A stretch of 64,000 nt of DNA from Aquipseudomonas alcaligenes. Its GTDB lineage: Bacteria; Pseudomonadota; Gammaproteobacteria; Pseudomonadales; Pseudomonadaceae. Under the pieces are notes generated by a model. It ran no database searches, was not told the DNA's origin, and saw only the letters and a program-made list of their open reading frames with translations. Where the stretch lies: assembly GCF_003205495.1 (NCBI RefSeq), contig NZ_QJRX01000003.1:62001-126000 (forward strand), given 5' to 3'. Below, in pieces: positions 11,332 to 19,894 of this stretch; within the stretch, counting starts at the first letter, position 1; every line of letters starts with the position of its first letter. Both the position numbers and the translations under genes were made by a program.

Positions 11332-12005
11332 TGCGCGGCAACGATCACCTGCAGCGCCACGGCATCGGCATGACCTCGCAGCGCACCCGCGAGCGCCTGA
11401 TCGAGCGCCTGTACGAGGAGGGCTTGTCCAACCCTCATGTGCTCGAGGTGATCCGCCGCACGCCGCGCCACCTGTTCGTCGACGAGGCCCTGGCCCATCG
11501 CGCCTACGAGGACACCGCGCTGCCCATCGGCCACAACCAGACCATCTCCCAGCCCTATATTGTCGGGCGCATGACCGAGCTGCTGCTCGCCGGCGGCCCT
11601 CTGGACAAGGTGCTGGAGATCGGCACCGGTTCCGGCTACCAGACCGCCGTGCTGGCACAGCTGGTGGAGCGAGTGTTCTCGGTGGAGCGCATCCAGAGCC
11701 TGCAGGACCGCGCCAAGGAGCGCCTGGCCGAGCTCAAGCTGCGCAACGTGGTGTTTCGCTGGGGTGATGGCTGGGAAGGCTGGAACGCCCTCGGTCCGTA
11801 CCACGGCATCATGGTCACCGCCGCCGCTGCCGAGGTGCCGCAGGCGCTGCTGGACCAGCTGGCCATCGGCGGTCGCCTGGTGATTCCGGTGGGGGCGGGC
11901 GATGTGCAGGAACTGCTGCTGATCGTCCGCGAAGAGGACGGCTACTCCCGTCATGTGCTGGACCTGGTGCGCTTCGTGCCACTGCTCAACGGGCCCCTGG
12001 CCTGA
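11331..12005 (+). CDS. pcm: protein-L-isoaspartate O-methyltransferase
   Basis: The ATG at 11331 overlaps the surE stop and has GGAGGGG upstream (224 aa); an in-frame GTG at 11328 and an internal ATG at 11370 ([18 protein letters not shown], the length usual in P. aeruginosa) are alternatives. The enzyme methylates isoaspartyl residues with S-adenosylmethionine to initiate protein repair. The SAM-binding motif [16 protein letters not shown], the family block [13 protein letters not shown] and RWGDGWEGW are present. Co-transcribed with surE. Confidence 0.95.
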   Translation: MRGNDHLQRHGIGMTSQRTRERLIERLYEEGLSNPHVLEVIRRTPRHLFVDEALAHRAYEDTALPIGHNQTISQPYIVGRMTELLLAGGPLDKVLEIGTGSGYQTAVLAQLVERVFSVERIQSLQDRAKERLAELKLRNVVFRWGDGWEGWNALGPYHGIMVTAAAAEVPQALLDQLAIGGRLVIPVGAGDVQELLLIVREEDGYSRHVLDLVRFVPLLNGPLA

Positions 12006-12028
12006 CCCTTCGCGCTACGGAAAGCCCA

Positions 12029-12967
12029 ATGCAGAATCCCTTCCTGTTATTTGCCAAGGGCGTCGCCATGGGCGCCGCCGATGTCGTGCCCGGCGTGTCC
12101 GGCGGCACGGTTGCCTTCATCAGCGGCATCTACGACGAGCTGCTGCGCTCCATCGCAAGCATTCCCGAGGCGGCCCTGCAGCTGCTGCGCGGGCGTGTGG
12201 TCAAGGCCTGGCAGATGGCCAACGCGACCTTCCTGCTGGTGCTGCTGAGCGGCATCCTGACCAGCGTGTTCAGCCTGGCACGTCTGATCACCTGGCTGCT
12301 GGAACATCACCCGATCCCGGTATGGTCGTTCTTCTTCGGCCTGATCCTGGTCTCCAGCCACCTGGTGGCGCGCGAGATCGGACGCTGGAACTGGACCCGC
12401 GTGCTCAGCTTCGTGCTCGGCGGCGCCTTCGCCTGGTGGATCACCGTGGCTTCGCCCATCCAGTGGGGGCATGACCCGTTGAGCCTGTTCCTGGCCGGAG
12501 CCATCGCCATCTGCGCGATGATCCTGCCGGGCATTTCCGGCAGCTTCCTGCTGGTGCTGATGGGCCTGTACAGCCTGGTGCTGGGCGCGGTGAAGAGCCT
12601 CGATATCGCCGTGCTGGCGGTGTTCGCCGCCGGCTGCCTGGTCGGCATTCTCAGTTTCGCCCGTCTGCTCAGCTGGCTGCTGGCGCGTTTTCGCGACCTC
12701 ACCCTGGCCTTCCTCACCGGCCTGATGCTGGGCTCGCTGAACAAGGTCTGGCCCTGGAAGCAGACCCTGACCTGGCGTGCCGACAGCCATGGCCAGCAGG
12801 TGCCGGTATTGCAGGAAAACCTCTGGCCGCTGCAGTTTGCCCAGCAGAGTGGCCAGGACGCCCAGTTGCTGGCAGCCATCCTGCTCGCCGTGGCCGGCGT
12901 GGTGCTGGTGCTCGGCCTGGAGTGGCTGGCCGGGCGCAAGCAACGGGCGGCTGGTGCCGGCGAATAA
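12029..12967 (+). CDS. DUF368 polyprenyl-phosphate transporter family membrane protein
   Basis: 312 residues with about eight to nine hydrophobic segments and the DUF368 signature ADVVPGVSGGTVAFISGIYD near the N-terminus, repeated in degenerate form as MILPGISGSFLLVLMGLY. Some DUF368 proteins are reported to flip undecaprenyl phosphate across the membrane; I infer the same possible role here without proof. It lies inside the pcm-nlpD interval, 23 nt after pcm, so the isoaspartyl repair genes and rpoS are separated by an envelope gene. Confidence 0.85.
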   Translation: MQNPFLLFAKGVAMGAADVVPGVSGGTVAFISGIYDELLRSIASIPEAALQLLRGRVVKAWQMANATFLLVLLSGILTSVFSLARLITWLLEHHPIPVWSFFFGLILVSSHLVAREIGRWNWTRVLSFVLGGAFAWWITVASPIQWGHDPLSLFLAGAIAICAMILPGISGSFLLVLMGLYSLVLGAVKSLDIAVLAVFAAGCLVGILSFARLLSWLLARFRDLTLAFLTGLMLGSLNKVWPWKQTLTWRADSHGQQVPVLQENLWPLQFAQQSGQDAQLLAAILLAVAGVVLVLGLEWLAGRKQRAAGAGE

Positions 12968-13019
12968 ATCCGGCACAATGCGCGCACCAATTCATGCAGC
13001 ACCGACACAGGAGCACGGG

Positions 13020-13880
13020 GTGAGTCTCACACAGCAGCGCAAGCGCCAGGCTCTGGCCGTTGCGGTTTTCGCCGCGTTACTGGCGGGCTGCAGCAGCAAG
13101 TCGTCGAACAGCGTACAGGTGGTGGATCGCACCCAGGGCAGTGCGCAGGCCACCCGCCCGCAGGCCACCAGCGGCCAGTACACGGTGCAGCGCGGCGATA
13201 CCCTGTACTCCATCGCCTTTCGCTTCGGCTGGGACTGGAAAGCCCTGGCTGCGCGCAACAATATCCCCGCGCCCTACGTGATCCGCCCAGGGCAGCGCAT
13301 CCGCTTCGACCTGCCCCAGCAGGGCGGTGCGCCGGTGGTCGCCCAGCCGAGCAGGCCTGCGGTGACCAGCGTGCCGCCGCCCGCCGCCCGCCCCCCGGTA
13401 CAGGCGCAGCCGCCGCTGCAGAATGCGCCGCCGCAGCCGGCGAGCCGGCCTCCGGTGGCCAGTGGCACTCCCGCCGCGGCCGGCAAGGTGCAGTCGGTGC
13501 CACGCTCGGCCAAGGGCTGGGCCTGGCCTGCCAATGGCGTACTGATCGGCAAATTCTCCTCAAACGGGAGTTTGAATAAAGGAATTGATATCGCCGGAGA
13601 ATTGGGCCAGCCTGTTTTGGCTGCGGCTGATGGTTCCGTTGTGTACGCCGGAAGTGGTTTACGGGGCTACGGTGAACTGGTGATCATCAAGCACAGCGAT
13701 GCCTACGTAAGCGCCTACGGACATAACCGCAGGCTGCTGGTGCGGGAGGGACAGCAGGTCAAAGTCGGACAGCATATCGCCGAGATGGGTTCCACGGGAA
13801 CCGACCGGGTGAAACTCCACTTCGAGATTCGCCGCCAGGGCAAACCTGTAGACCCCCTGCAATATCTGCCTCGTCGTTGA
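13020..13880 (+). CDS. nlpD: LysM/M23 domain lipoprotein NlpD
   Basis: 286 residues starting at GTG 13020, preceded by AGGAG. Signal peptide with lipobox LLAGC. A LysM domain follows (YTVQRGDTLYSIAFRFGWDW), then a Pro/Ala/Gln-rich linker, then a C-terminal LytM domain. As in E. coli NlpD the LytM zinc ligands are incomplete (NKGIDIAG replaces the His-containing motif), so it should activate an amidase such as AmiC at the septum rather than cut peptidoglycan. The stretch 13555-13650 inside the LytM region is strikingly AT-rich and carries a PsrA-type operator, consistent with the rpoS promoter lying within nlpD. Confidence 0.93.
   Translation: MSLTQQRKRQALAVAVFAALLAGCSSKSSNSVQVVDRTQGSAQATRPQATSGQYTVQRGDTLYSIAFRFGWDWKALAARNNIPAPYVIRPGQRIRFDLPQQGGAPVVAQPSRPAVTSVPPPAARPPVQAQPPLQNAPPQPASRPPVASGTPAAAGKVQSVPRSAKGWAWPANGVLIGKFSSNGSLNKGIDIAGELGQPVLAAADGSVVYAGSGLRGYGELVIIKHSDAYVSAYGHNRRLLVREGQQVKVGQHIAEMGSTGTDRVKLHFEIRRQGKPVDPLQYLPRR
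13561..13574 (+). promoter_or_regulatory. PsrA-type operator for rpoS within nlpD
   Basis: CAAAC-GGGA-GTTTG matches the palindromic PsrA recognition pattern (G/C)AAAC-N2-4-GTTT(G/C). It lies about 500 nt upstream of rpoS in the AT-rich part of nlpD. PsrA activates rpoS in pseudomonads, so this is the likely control site; a TTGATA element at 13585-13590 could be part of the promoter. Confidence 0.7.
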
Positions 13881-14076
13881 CTCTGTGCCAGCCTGTTCCA
13901 TGCGTGGCAGGAGCGGGCTTTGGTGTTGCCAGGGAGTCATCCAGCGATTCATCAGGTGCGCAATGATCGGCGGCAGGCCAGGGTTTCGACTGGTCTGGGG
14001 GGCCGGCTCTCCCTGATGTGGAACTGGAACGGGTGTCGCCAAGGCTTGTTGTCGAACTCAGCACAGGACAACAACA

Positions 14077-15081
14077 ATGGCACTCAGCAAAGAAGCGCCG
14101 GAGTTTGACCTCGATGACGAAGTGCTTCTCATGGAGCCCGGCATCGTTCTGGAAGACCTGACAGAGGAAGCCGAGCTGTCGCTCTCCAGCAGCAAATCCA
14201 AGACCGCGACCAGCAATCTCAAGCAGCACAAGTACATCGACTACACGCGGGCGCTCGACGCGACCCAGCTGTATCTCAACGAAATCGGATTTTCCCCGCT
14301 GCTCACCCCGCAGGAAGAGGTGCACTTCGCGCGTCTGGCGCAGAAGGGCGACCCTGCCGGGCGCAAGCGCATGATCGAGAGCAACCTGCGCCTGGTGGTG
14401 AAGATCGCCCGCCGCTACGTCAATCGTGGCCTGTCCCTGCTGGACCTGATCGAAGAGGGCAACCTCGGCCTGATCCGTGCGGTGGAGAAGTTCGATCCGG
14501 AGCGCGGTTTCCGTTTCTCCACCTACGCCACCTGGTGGATCCGCCAGACCATCGAGCGGGCGATCATGAACCAGACCCGCACGATCCGCCTGCCGATCCA
14601 TGTGGTGAAGGAGCTCAACGTCTATCTGCGCGCGGCCCGCGAGCTGACCCAGAAACTCGACCACGAACCCTCTGCCGAAGAGATCGCCAACCTGCTGGAG
14701 AAGCCGGTCGACGAGGTCAAGCGCATGCTCGGTCTCAACGAGCGGGTCACCTCGGTGGACGTTTCCCTCGGGCCGGACTCCGACAAGACCCTGCTCGACA
14801 CCCTGACCGATGATCGTCCGAGCGACCCCTGCGACCTGCTGCAGGACGATGACCTGTCGGAGAGTATCGATCAGTGGCTGTCCGAACTCACCGACAAGCA
14901 GCGCGAGGTGGTGGTGCGCCGCTTCGGCCTGCGTGGCCACGAGAGCTGCACCCTGGAGGAGGTCGGCCAGGAGATCGGCCTGACCCGCGAGCGGGTGCGG
15001 CAGATCCAGGTCGAGGCGCTCAAGCGGCTGCGGGAAATCCTGGAGAAGAACGGACTGTCCAGCGACGCCCTGTTCCAGTAG
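14077..15081 (+). CDS. rpoS: RNA polymerase sigma factor RpoS
   Basis: 334 residues. Stationary-phase and general stress sigma factor. Regions are visible in order: acidic N-terminus, region 1.2 [20 protein letters not shown], region 2 ([56 protein letters not shown]), region 3 and region 4 with the helix-turn-helix [19 protein letters not shown]. The 196-nt gap after nlpD holds no other gene. Transcription probably starts inside nlpD, where the PsrA site lies. A clear terminator follows the stop. Confidence 0.99.
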   Translation: MALSKEAPEFDLDDEVLLMEPGIVLEDLTEEAELSLSSSKSKTATSNLKQHKYIDYTRALDATQLYLNEIGFSPLLTPQEEVHFARLAQKGDPAGRKRMIESNLRLVVKIARRYVNRGLSLLDLIEEGNLGLIRAVEKFDPERGFRFSTYATWWIRQTIERAIMNQTRTIRLPIHVVKELNVYLRAARELTQKLDHEPSAEEIANLLEKPVDEVKRMLGLNERVTSVDVSLGPDSDKTLLDTLTDDRPSDPCDLLQDDDLSESIDQWLSELTDKQREVVVRRFGLRGHESCTLEEVGQEIGLTRERVRQIQVEALKRLREILEKNGLSSDALFQ

Positions 15082-15100
15082 GCGTAGCCCTTCACCTGAA

Positions 15101-15124
15101 AGCCCGGCGCTGGCCGGGCTTTTT
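15101..15124 (+). terminator. intrinsic terminator of rpoS
   Basis: AGCCCGGC / GCCGGGCT arms (15101-15108, 15113-15120) with a GCTG loop and a following T-rich tract. Confidence 0.85.
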
Positions 15125-15136
15125 ATTGTCCGGCCA

Positions 15137-15154
15137 TGTAAGCGATCGCTTACA
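15137..15154 (+). promoter_or_regulatory. GacA upstream activating sequence of rsmZ
   Basis: TGTAAGCGATCGCTTACA is a perfect palindrome matching the GacA consensus TGTAAG-N6-CTTACA; the symmetry extends to 22 bp (15135-15156). It lies about 175-190 nt upstream of the inferred rsmZ start, the distance known for rsmZ promoters. Confidence 0.9.
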
Positions 15155-15293
15155 TGGCATGTAGGACATCTCAGGATATTTGCGCTGGCTGTGATCCATT
15201 CTTTGCGGTCTTAATATGGCAAGTATCTGATATTTAATAACTTATTCTTGTGGCTTGGGTCCGCGGGCGCGGCGCGGCGGCCGGGTGGCGGCC

Positions 15294-15321
15294 TTGTTCG
15301 GCCGCGGCGAGACGCTAATAT
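15294..15321 (+). promoter_or_regulatory. rsmZ core promoter
   Basis: -35-like TTGTTC at 15294-15299 and -10-like TAATAT at 15316-15321, separated by 16 bp, giving a start near 15328, exactly where the first GGA hairpin begins. Between this and the GacA site the DNA is first AT-rich, then a GC-rich run. Confidence 0.65.
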
Positions 15322-15327
15322 GAAGCT

Positions 15328-15461
15328 GTGCCTAGGGAGAAGGCACGGTCGCCAGGACGGTGATCGAGGAACCACTGCAGGATGCAGTTCATCAGGAAGA
15401 TGAAAGGATTCTCAGGGAGTAGGGAAGAAAGAGCGGGCGGTTAATCACCGCCCCTTTTTTT
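15328..15461 (+). ncRNA. rsmZ: RsmZ regulatory small RNA
   Basis: An RNA of about 130 nt between rpoS and fdxA, the genomic position of rsmZ in pseudomonads. It contains about eight GGA motifs, several displayed in hairpin loops: GTGCCT/AGGCAC (15328-15333, 15341-15346) with loop AGGGAGA; ACTGCA/TGCAGT (15374-15379, 15383-15388) with loop GGA; TTCATC/GATGAA (15388-15393, 15399-15404) with loop AGGAA. Such sites bind and sequester the translational repressors RsmA/RsmE. It ends with hairpin GGGCGG/CCGCCC and seven T (15455-15461). Expression should depend on GacS/GacA through the upstream palindrome. Confidence 0.92.
15435..15461 (+). terminator. rsmZ intrinsic terminator
   Basis: GGGCGG (15435-15440) pairs with CCGCCC (15448-15453) around TTAATCA, followed by T7. 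Confidence 0.9.
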
Positions 15462-15483
15462 GCCCGCAGGAAAGGCAGAAACG

Positions 15484-15509
15484 AAAAGGCCCGCAGATGC
15501 GGGCCTTTT
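15484..15509. terminator. fdxA terminator, bidirectional
   Basis: 12-bp perfect arms (15484-15495, 15498-15509) with A4/T4 ends, between rsmZ and the convergent fdxA stop. Confidence 0.85.
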
Positions 15510-15522
15510 GCGTGGCGGGCGC

Positions 15523-15846
15523 TTAGCGCTCGAGGTGCTGCAGCTTGTCCTTCACACCGTCCCACTCCTCGGCGTCCGGCAGCGCTTCCTTCTTCTCGGT
15601 GATGTTCGGCCAGACTTCCGCCAGGTCGGCGTTCAGTTCGATGAATTCCTGCATGTCCTCGGGCACCTCGTCCTCGGAGAAGATTGCCTGGGCCGGGCAC
15701 TCCGGCTCGCACAGGGCGCAGTCGATGCACTCGTCCGGGTGGATCACCAGGAAGTTCGGGCCTTCGTAGAAGCAGTCCACCGGGCAGACTTCCACGCAGT
15801 CGGTGTATTTGCACTTGATGCAGTTGTCGGTGACGACGAAGGTCAT
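15523..15846 (-). CDS. fdxA: 7Fe ferredoxin FdxA
   Basis: 107 residues starting [25 protein letters not shown] lies upstream of the ATG at 15846. Two cluster-binding regions are visible: [18 protein letters not shown] (3Fe-4S plus part of 4Fe-4S, with an acidic residue rather than a full CxxCxxC) and [13 protein letters not shown]. It is a small cytoplasmic electron carrier. The C-terminal acidic extension ([15 protein letters not shown]) is typical of the Azotobacter FdI-type proteins. Convergent with rsmZ. Confidence 0.96.
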   Translation of the reverse strand: MTFVVTDNCIKCKYTDCVEVCPVDCFYEGPNFLVIHPDECIDCALCEPECPAQAIFSEDEVPEDMQEFIELNADLAEVWPNITEKKEALPDAEEWDGVKDKLQHLER

Positions 15847-15983
15847 GCTGATTGTCTCCTCGGGCGGCAGCCTGAGCCCCATCTGTGCGGGGCTTGCAGG
15901 TGCTCGATAATGGCCGCGGCTCAGGCTGTAAACCGGGCAGTCGTAAAAATGCGCGCGATTCTACCAGTTTGATCGGGCCGGCG

Positions 15984-18548
15984 TTAGATGCGCGTCTTCC
16001 ATGTATATAACAGTTCCAGGGCGCGGCGCGGGGTCAGATCATCGGGATTGATCTTGCCCAATTCCTCCAGCACCGGGTGCGGCAGGCTGGCGAACAGGTC
16101 GTTCTGCAGCGGAGCGGCCGGCTGGCCAGGCTCGCTGCGCGGCACCTCGTGCGGCAGGCTGGTGGTCTCCAGGCGCGCCAGGTGCTCGCGGGCGCGGGTG
16201 ATCACCGGGGCGGGCACGCCGGCCAGCTGCGCCACCGCCAGGCCATAGCTCTGGCTGGCCGGGCCGGGCAGCACGTGATGCAGGAAGACGATGCGCTCGT
16301 TGTGCTCGGTGGCGTTGAGGTGCACGTTGGCCACCACCGGCTCGCTTTCCGGCAGTACGGTCAGCTCGAAGTAATGGGTGGCGAACAGGGTCCAGGCGCG
16401 CAGCTTGGCCAGGTGTTCGGCGGCCGACCAGGCCAGCGACAGGCCATCGAAGGTGCTGGTGCCGCGGCCCACCTCGTCCATCAGTACCAGGCTGCGGTCG
16501 CTGGCGTTGTGCAGGATGTTGGCGGTCTCGCTCATCTCCACCATGAAGGTCGAGCGGCCGCCGGCCAGGTCATCGCTGGAGCCGATGCGGGTGAAGATGC
16601 GGTCCACCAGCGACAGCTCGCAGCGGGTTGCCGGCACGTAGCTACCGATGTGGGCGAGCAGCACGATCAGCGCGGTCTGGCGCATGTAGGTGGACTTACC
16701 GCCCATGTTCGGGCCGGTGATGATCAGCATGCGGGTGCTGTCGTCGAGGCTCAGGTCGTTGGCCACGAAGGGCGTGTCGAGCACCTGCTCGACCACCGGG
16801 TGACGGCCCTGGTCGATACGCAGGCAGGGCTCCTCGACGAAGCGTGGACGATTGAGGTCGAGGTTCAGCGCGCGCTCGGCCAGGTTGGCCAGCACGTCCA
16901 GCTCGGCCAGGGCGGCGGCGGTGTCCTGCAGCGGTGCCAGCTGGGCGATGAGCAGTTCCAGCAGCTCCTCGTACAGCTGCTTCTCACGGGCCAGGGCGCG
17001 GCTCTTGGCCGACAGCGCCTTGTCCTCGAAGGCCTTCAGTTCCGGGGTGATGAAGCGCTCGGCGCCTTTCAGGGTCTGCCGGCGGATGTAGTCGGCCGGC
17101 GCCGACTCGGCCTGCTTGCTGGGCAGTTCGATGAAGTAGCCATGCACCCGGTTGTAGCCGACCTTGAGGTTGGCCAGGCCGGTGCGCTCCTTCTCGCGCG
17201 CCTCCAGGTCCATCAGGTACTGGCCGGCGTTCTCGCTGATCGACTGCAGCTCGTCCAGCTCGGCGTCGTAGCCGGTCTTGAGCACCCCGCCGTCGCGGAT
17301 CACCGCCGGCGGGTTGTCGATGATCGCCCGTTGCAGCAGGTCGGCCAGCTCCGGGTAGGTGCGGATGTTCACTGCCAGCTCGGCCAGGTGCGGGGCGTCC
17401 AGCTCGGCCATCGCGCCTTGCAGCTGCGGCAGCGCGGCGAGGGCGTCGCGCAGGCGCGCCAGGTCACGTGGGCGGGCGTTGCGCAGGCCGATGCGGGCAA
17501 GGATGCGCTCGACGTCGCCGATGTCCTTGAGCTGCGGCTGCAGCAGCTCGAAGCGGTAGCGCTCCAGCAGGCAGGCGATGGCCTCCTGGCGCGCCTCCAG
17601 CACGCTGCGGTCGCGCAGCGGACGGTTCAGCCAGCGGGTCAGCAGGCGCGAGCCCATGGCGGTCTGGCAGCGGTCGACCACCGATTGCAGGGTGTTGTCG
17701 CGGCCGCCAGCGAGGTTGGTGTCCAGCTCCAGGTTGCGGCGGCTGGCGCCGTCGAGGATGACGGTGTCGTCCAGGCGTTCGTGGCGCAGGCTGCGCAGGT
17801 GCGGCAGGGCAGTGCGCTGGGTCTCCTTGGCATAGGCCAGCAGGCAGCCGGCGGCGCCGATGGCCAGAGTCAGGCCTTCGCAGCCGAAGCCCTTGAGGTC
17901 CTGCACGGCGAACTGCTGGCACAGGCTCTTGCGCGCGCTGTCCAGCTCGAAGTCCCAGGGCGCGCGGCGGCGCACGCCGCGGCGTTTCTCCAGCGGCAGG
18001 CCCTGGGGCCAGTCGTCGGGGATCAACAGCTCGGCCGGGGCCAGGCGCTCCAGCTCGGCCAGCAGGTTCTCCCAGCCTTTCAGTTCCTGCACGCTGAAGC
18101 GGCCGCTGGTGATGTCGAGCATGGCCAGGCCGAACAGCTTCTCGTCGCCCAGCACGGCGCCGACCAGGTTGTCGCGGCGCTCGTCGAGCAGCGCCTCGTC
18201 GCTGATGGTGCCCGGGGTGATGATGCGCACCACCTGGCGTTCCACCGGGCCCTTGCTGGTGGCCGGGTCACCGATCTGTTCGCAGATCGCCACCGATTCG
18301 CCGAACTTCACCAGACGTGCCAGGTAGCCCTCTGCCGAGTGGAAGGGGATGCCGGCCATGGGAATGGCCTGGCCGGCCGACTGGCCACGGGCGGTAAGGG
18401 TGATGTCGAGCAGGGCCGCGGCCTTCTTGGCATCCTCGTAGAACAGCTCGTAGAAGTCGCCCATGCGGTAGAACATCAGCATGTCCGGATGCTGGTTCTT
18501 CAGCTTCCAGTACTGCTGCATCATCGGTGTGTGTGCTGAAACATCCAT
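15984..18548 (-). CDS. mutS: DNA mismatch repair protein MutS
   Basis: 854 residues. MutS recognises mismatches and small loops and, with ATP, recruits MutL. The mismatch-reading Phe-x-Glu is in [15 protein letters not shown], the Walker A in [16 protein letters not shown], Walker B in [16 protein letters not shown], and the ATPase signature FATHYFELT. Length is that of the family. No good Shine-Dalgarno precedes the ATG at 18548, but alignment with other pseudomonad MutS proteins ([17 protein letters not shown] near the N-terminus) supports the start. Confidence 0.98.
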   Translation of the reverse strand: MDVSAHTPMMQQYWKLKNQHPDMLMFYRMGDFYELFYEDAKKAAALLDITLTARGQSAGQAIPMAGIPFHSAEGYLARLVKFGESVAICEQIGDPATSKGPVERQVVRIITPGTISDEALLDERRDNLVGAVLGDEKLFGLAMLDITSGRFSVQELKGWENLLAELERLAPAELLIPDDWPQGLPLEKRRGVRRRAPWDFELDSARKSLCQQFAVQDLKGFGCEGLTLAIGAAGCLLAYAKETQRTALPHLRSLRHERLDDTVILDGASRRNLELDTNLAGGRDNTLQSVVDRCQTAMGSRLLTRWLNRPLRDRSVLEARQEAIACLLERYRFELLQPQLKDIGDVERILARIGLRNARPRDLARLRDALAALPQLQGAMAELDAPHLAELAVNIRTYPELADLLQRAIIDNPPAVIRDGGVLKTGYDAELDELQSISENAGQYLMDLEAREKERTGLANLKVGYNRVHGYFIELPSKQAESAPADYIRRQTLKGAERFITPELKAFEDKALSAKSRALAREKQLYEELLELLIAQLAPLQDTAAALAELDVLANLAERALNLDLNRPRFVEEPCLRIDQGRHPVVEQVLDTPFVANDLSLDDSTRMLIITGPNMGGKSTYMRQTALIVLLAHIGSYVPATRCELSLVDRIFTRIGSSDDLAGGRSTFMVEMSETANILHNASDRSLVLMDEVGRGTSTFDGLSLAWSAAEHLAKLRAWTLFATHYFELTVLPESEPVVANVHLNATEHNERIVFLHHVLPGPASQSYGLAVAQLAGVPAPVITRAREHLARLETTSLPHEVPRSEPGQPAAPLQNDLFASLPHPVLEELGKINPDDLTPRRALELLYTWKTRI

Positions 18549-18906
18549 AAATCAATGACTTAGCTTAAGTTGTCTAATTGGGCGGGGCATCGCTGTCCAA
18601 GACTTTTGCCCCGAGCCGGCACTGTTGGCCGCAATCCTGGCCAGGGCGGGCCCTGTGCACCGTCGATAGTGCGCAGGCCGATCTACCGCGAGGCTGGCCA
18701 GTTGCCATGGCGAGCCTGCGCTGGGGCATCGCTGATCGACTGCGCGCGGAGGTCGTGCAGGGTAGCGTCTTTCACGCCAGCGCGCTCGCATGCCTTGTGG
18801 CGGTGTTGCCTCAGCAGCGCTTGAGAGCGACGGGAAGGCGTCTTTCACGCGCCTGGCATGGCAGCCTGTTGGGCTACAGGCGGTGTCCAACCGCGCCGCT
18901 GCCGTC
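18549..18906. other. intergenic region between mutS and nhaR-like gene
   Basis: 358 nt with no convincing gene on either strand. It must contain the mutS promoter. A 13-bp direct repeat GCGTCTTTCACGC occurs at 18765-18777 and 18838-18850. The remaining sequence is GC-rich and may be remnant DNA at the junction of the inserted dab block. Confidence 0.5.
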
Positions 18907-19791
18907 TCACTCCTTGCGATCGAAACGATTCAGCAGCTCATCCAGGATGCCCAGTCTGAACTGACGCTGCAGGGTCACGGCGAAGAACTGCTCGGCGATA
19001 TCCGGCACTTCGGCATACAGCTGCAGGGCGCCGCTGCGCAGCTCGTCCTGCACCACCACGGCCGGCAGCAGGGCCAGGTCGCCGGAGTCGCGCGCCAGCA
19101 GGCGCAGCATGGCCATGTCGTCGACCTCGGCACAGATGATCGGGTTCAGGCCATGGCTGTGGCAGTAGACCTCGAACTGGCTGCGTACATCGCTGCTGCG
19201 CCCCGGCACGATCAGGCGGGCCTGCTGCAGGTCGCGGCGCAGGTCGAAGGGCTGTGCGTCGGCACGTGGCGGGCCGATCAGGCACACCGCCTGGCGGTCG
19301 AGCAGGCGGCATTGCCAGGGGCGCAGGCTGTCGGCGCTGACCGCCCGGTTGGTCAGCACCACGTCCAGCTTGTGCAGGGCCAGGCGCTCCAGCAGCTCGT
19401 CCAGGCTGCCGGATTCGAGGGTGATGCGCAGGTCGTCGCGGCCGAGGAAGGGGCGCAGCAGGTTTTCCTGGAAGTTGCGCGACAGCGTGGCCACCGCGCC
19501 GATGCGCAGCGTCTGGCTGACCTGGCGGGTGCTCAGCAGGGTGGTTTGCAGTTCGTTGCCGAGGGCGAAGATGGTCTCGGCGTAGTCCAGCACCAGGCGT
19601 CCCGCCTCGGTCAGCTGCAGGCTGCGGCCGGCGCGGATGAACAGCGGGTGGCCGAGCTGTTCTTCGAGCACGCGGATCTGCGTGGACAGGGCCGACTGCG
19701 ACACGTGCAGCGCCTCGGCGGCGCGGGTCAGGTTGCCTTCCTTGGCCACGGCCCAGAAGTAGTGCAGGTGATGGAAATTCAGCCGGCGCAT
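18907..19791 (-). CDS. LysR family regulator, NhaR-type
   Basis: 294 residues with the start MRRLNFHHLHYFWAVAKEG and helix-turn-helix AAEALHVSQSALSTQIRVLE. The N-terminal half closely follows NhaR, the sodium-responsive activator in enterobacteria. However, no nhaA lies nearby: the gene is divergent from dabB-dabA with a 103-bp intergenic region, so it more likely controls inorganic carbon uptake here. The LysR substrate-binding domain is complete. Family assignment is firm, the target is inferred from orientation. Confidence 0.85.
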   Translation of the reverse strand: MRRLNFHHLHYFWAVAKEGNLTRAAEALHVSQSALSTQIRVLEEQLGHPLFIRAGRSLQLTEAGRLVLDYAETIFALGNELQTTLLSTRQVSQTLRIGAVATLSRNFQENLLRPFLGRDDLRITLESGSLDELLERLALHKLDVVLTNRAVSADSLRPWQCRLLDRQAVCLIGPPRADAQPFDLRRDLQQARLIVPGRSSDVRSQFEVYCHSHGLNPIICAEVDDMAMLRLLARDSGDLALLPAVVVQDELRSGALQLYAEVPDIAEQFFAVTLQRQFRLGILDELLNRFDRKE

Positions 19792-19795
19792 ATTT

Positions 19796-19814
19796 CGTTC
19801 TTCTAAAGTGAACG
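19796..19814. promoter_or_regulatory. possible LysR operator upstream of dabBA
   Basis: CGTTC-N9-GAACG dyad directly after the regulator start, in an AT-rich intergenic stretch (19796-19850). Geometry fits an autoregulatory LysR site. Not matched to a known binding motif. Confidence 0.4.
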
Positions 19815-19894
19815 AACAATTCTTATCTATCTATTTTTAATAGTTCAAGCGCTCCATGAGACTAGCGCCATCGCGCCCCCATGGAGATCGCCTC

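Noticed and set aside
16077-18539. Long open frame opposite mutS
   Set aside because: Products are low-complexity Gln/Ala/Val/Gly-rich, typical of the antisense strand of high-GC genes; no ribosome binding site or domain.
18552-18890. Possible gene between mutS and the NhaR-type regulator
   Set aside because: Composition of a random GC-rich frame, no ribosome binding site, no family resemblance.
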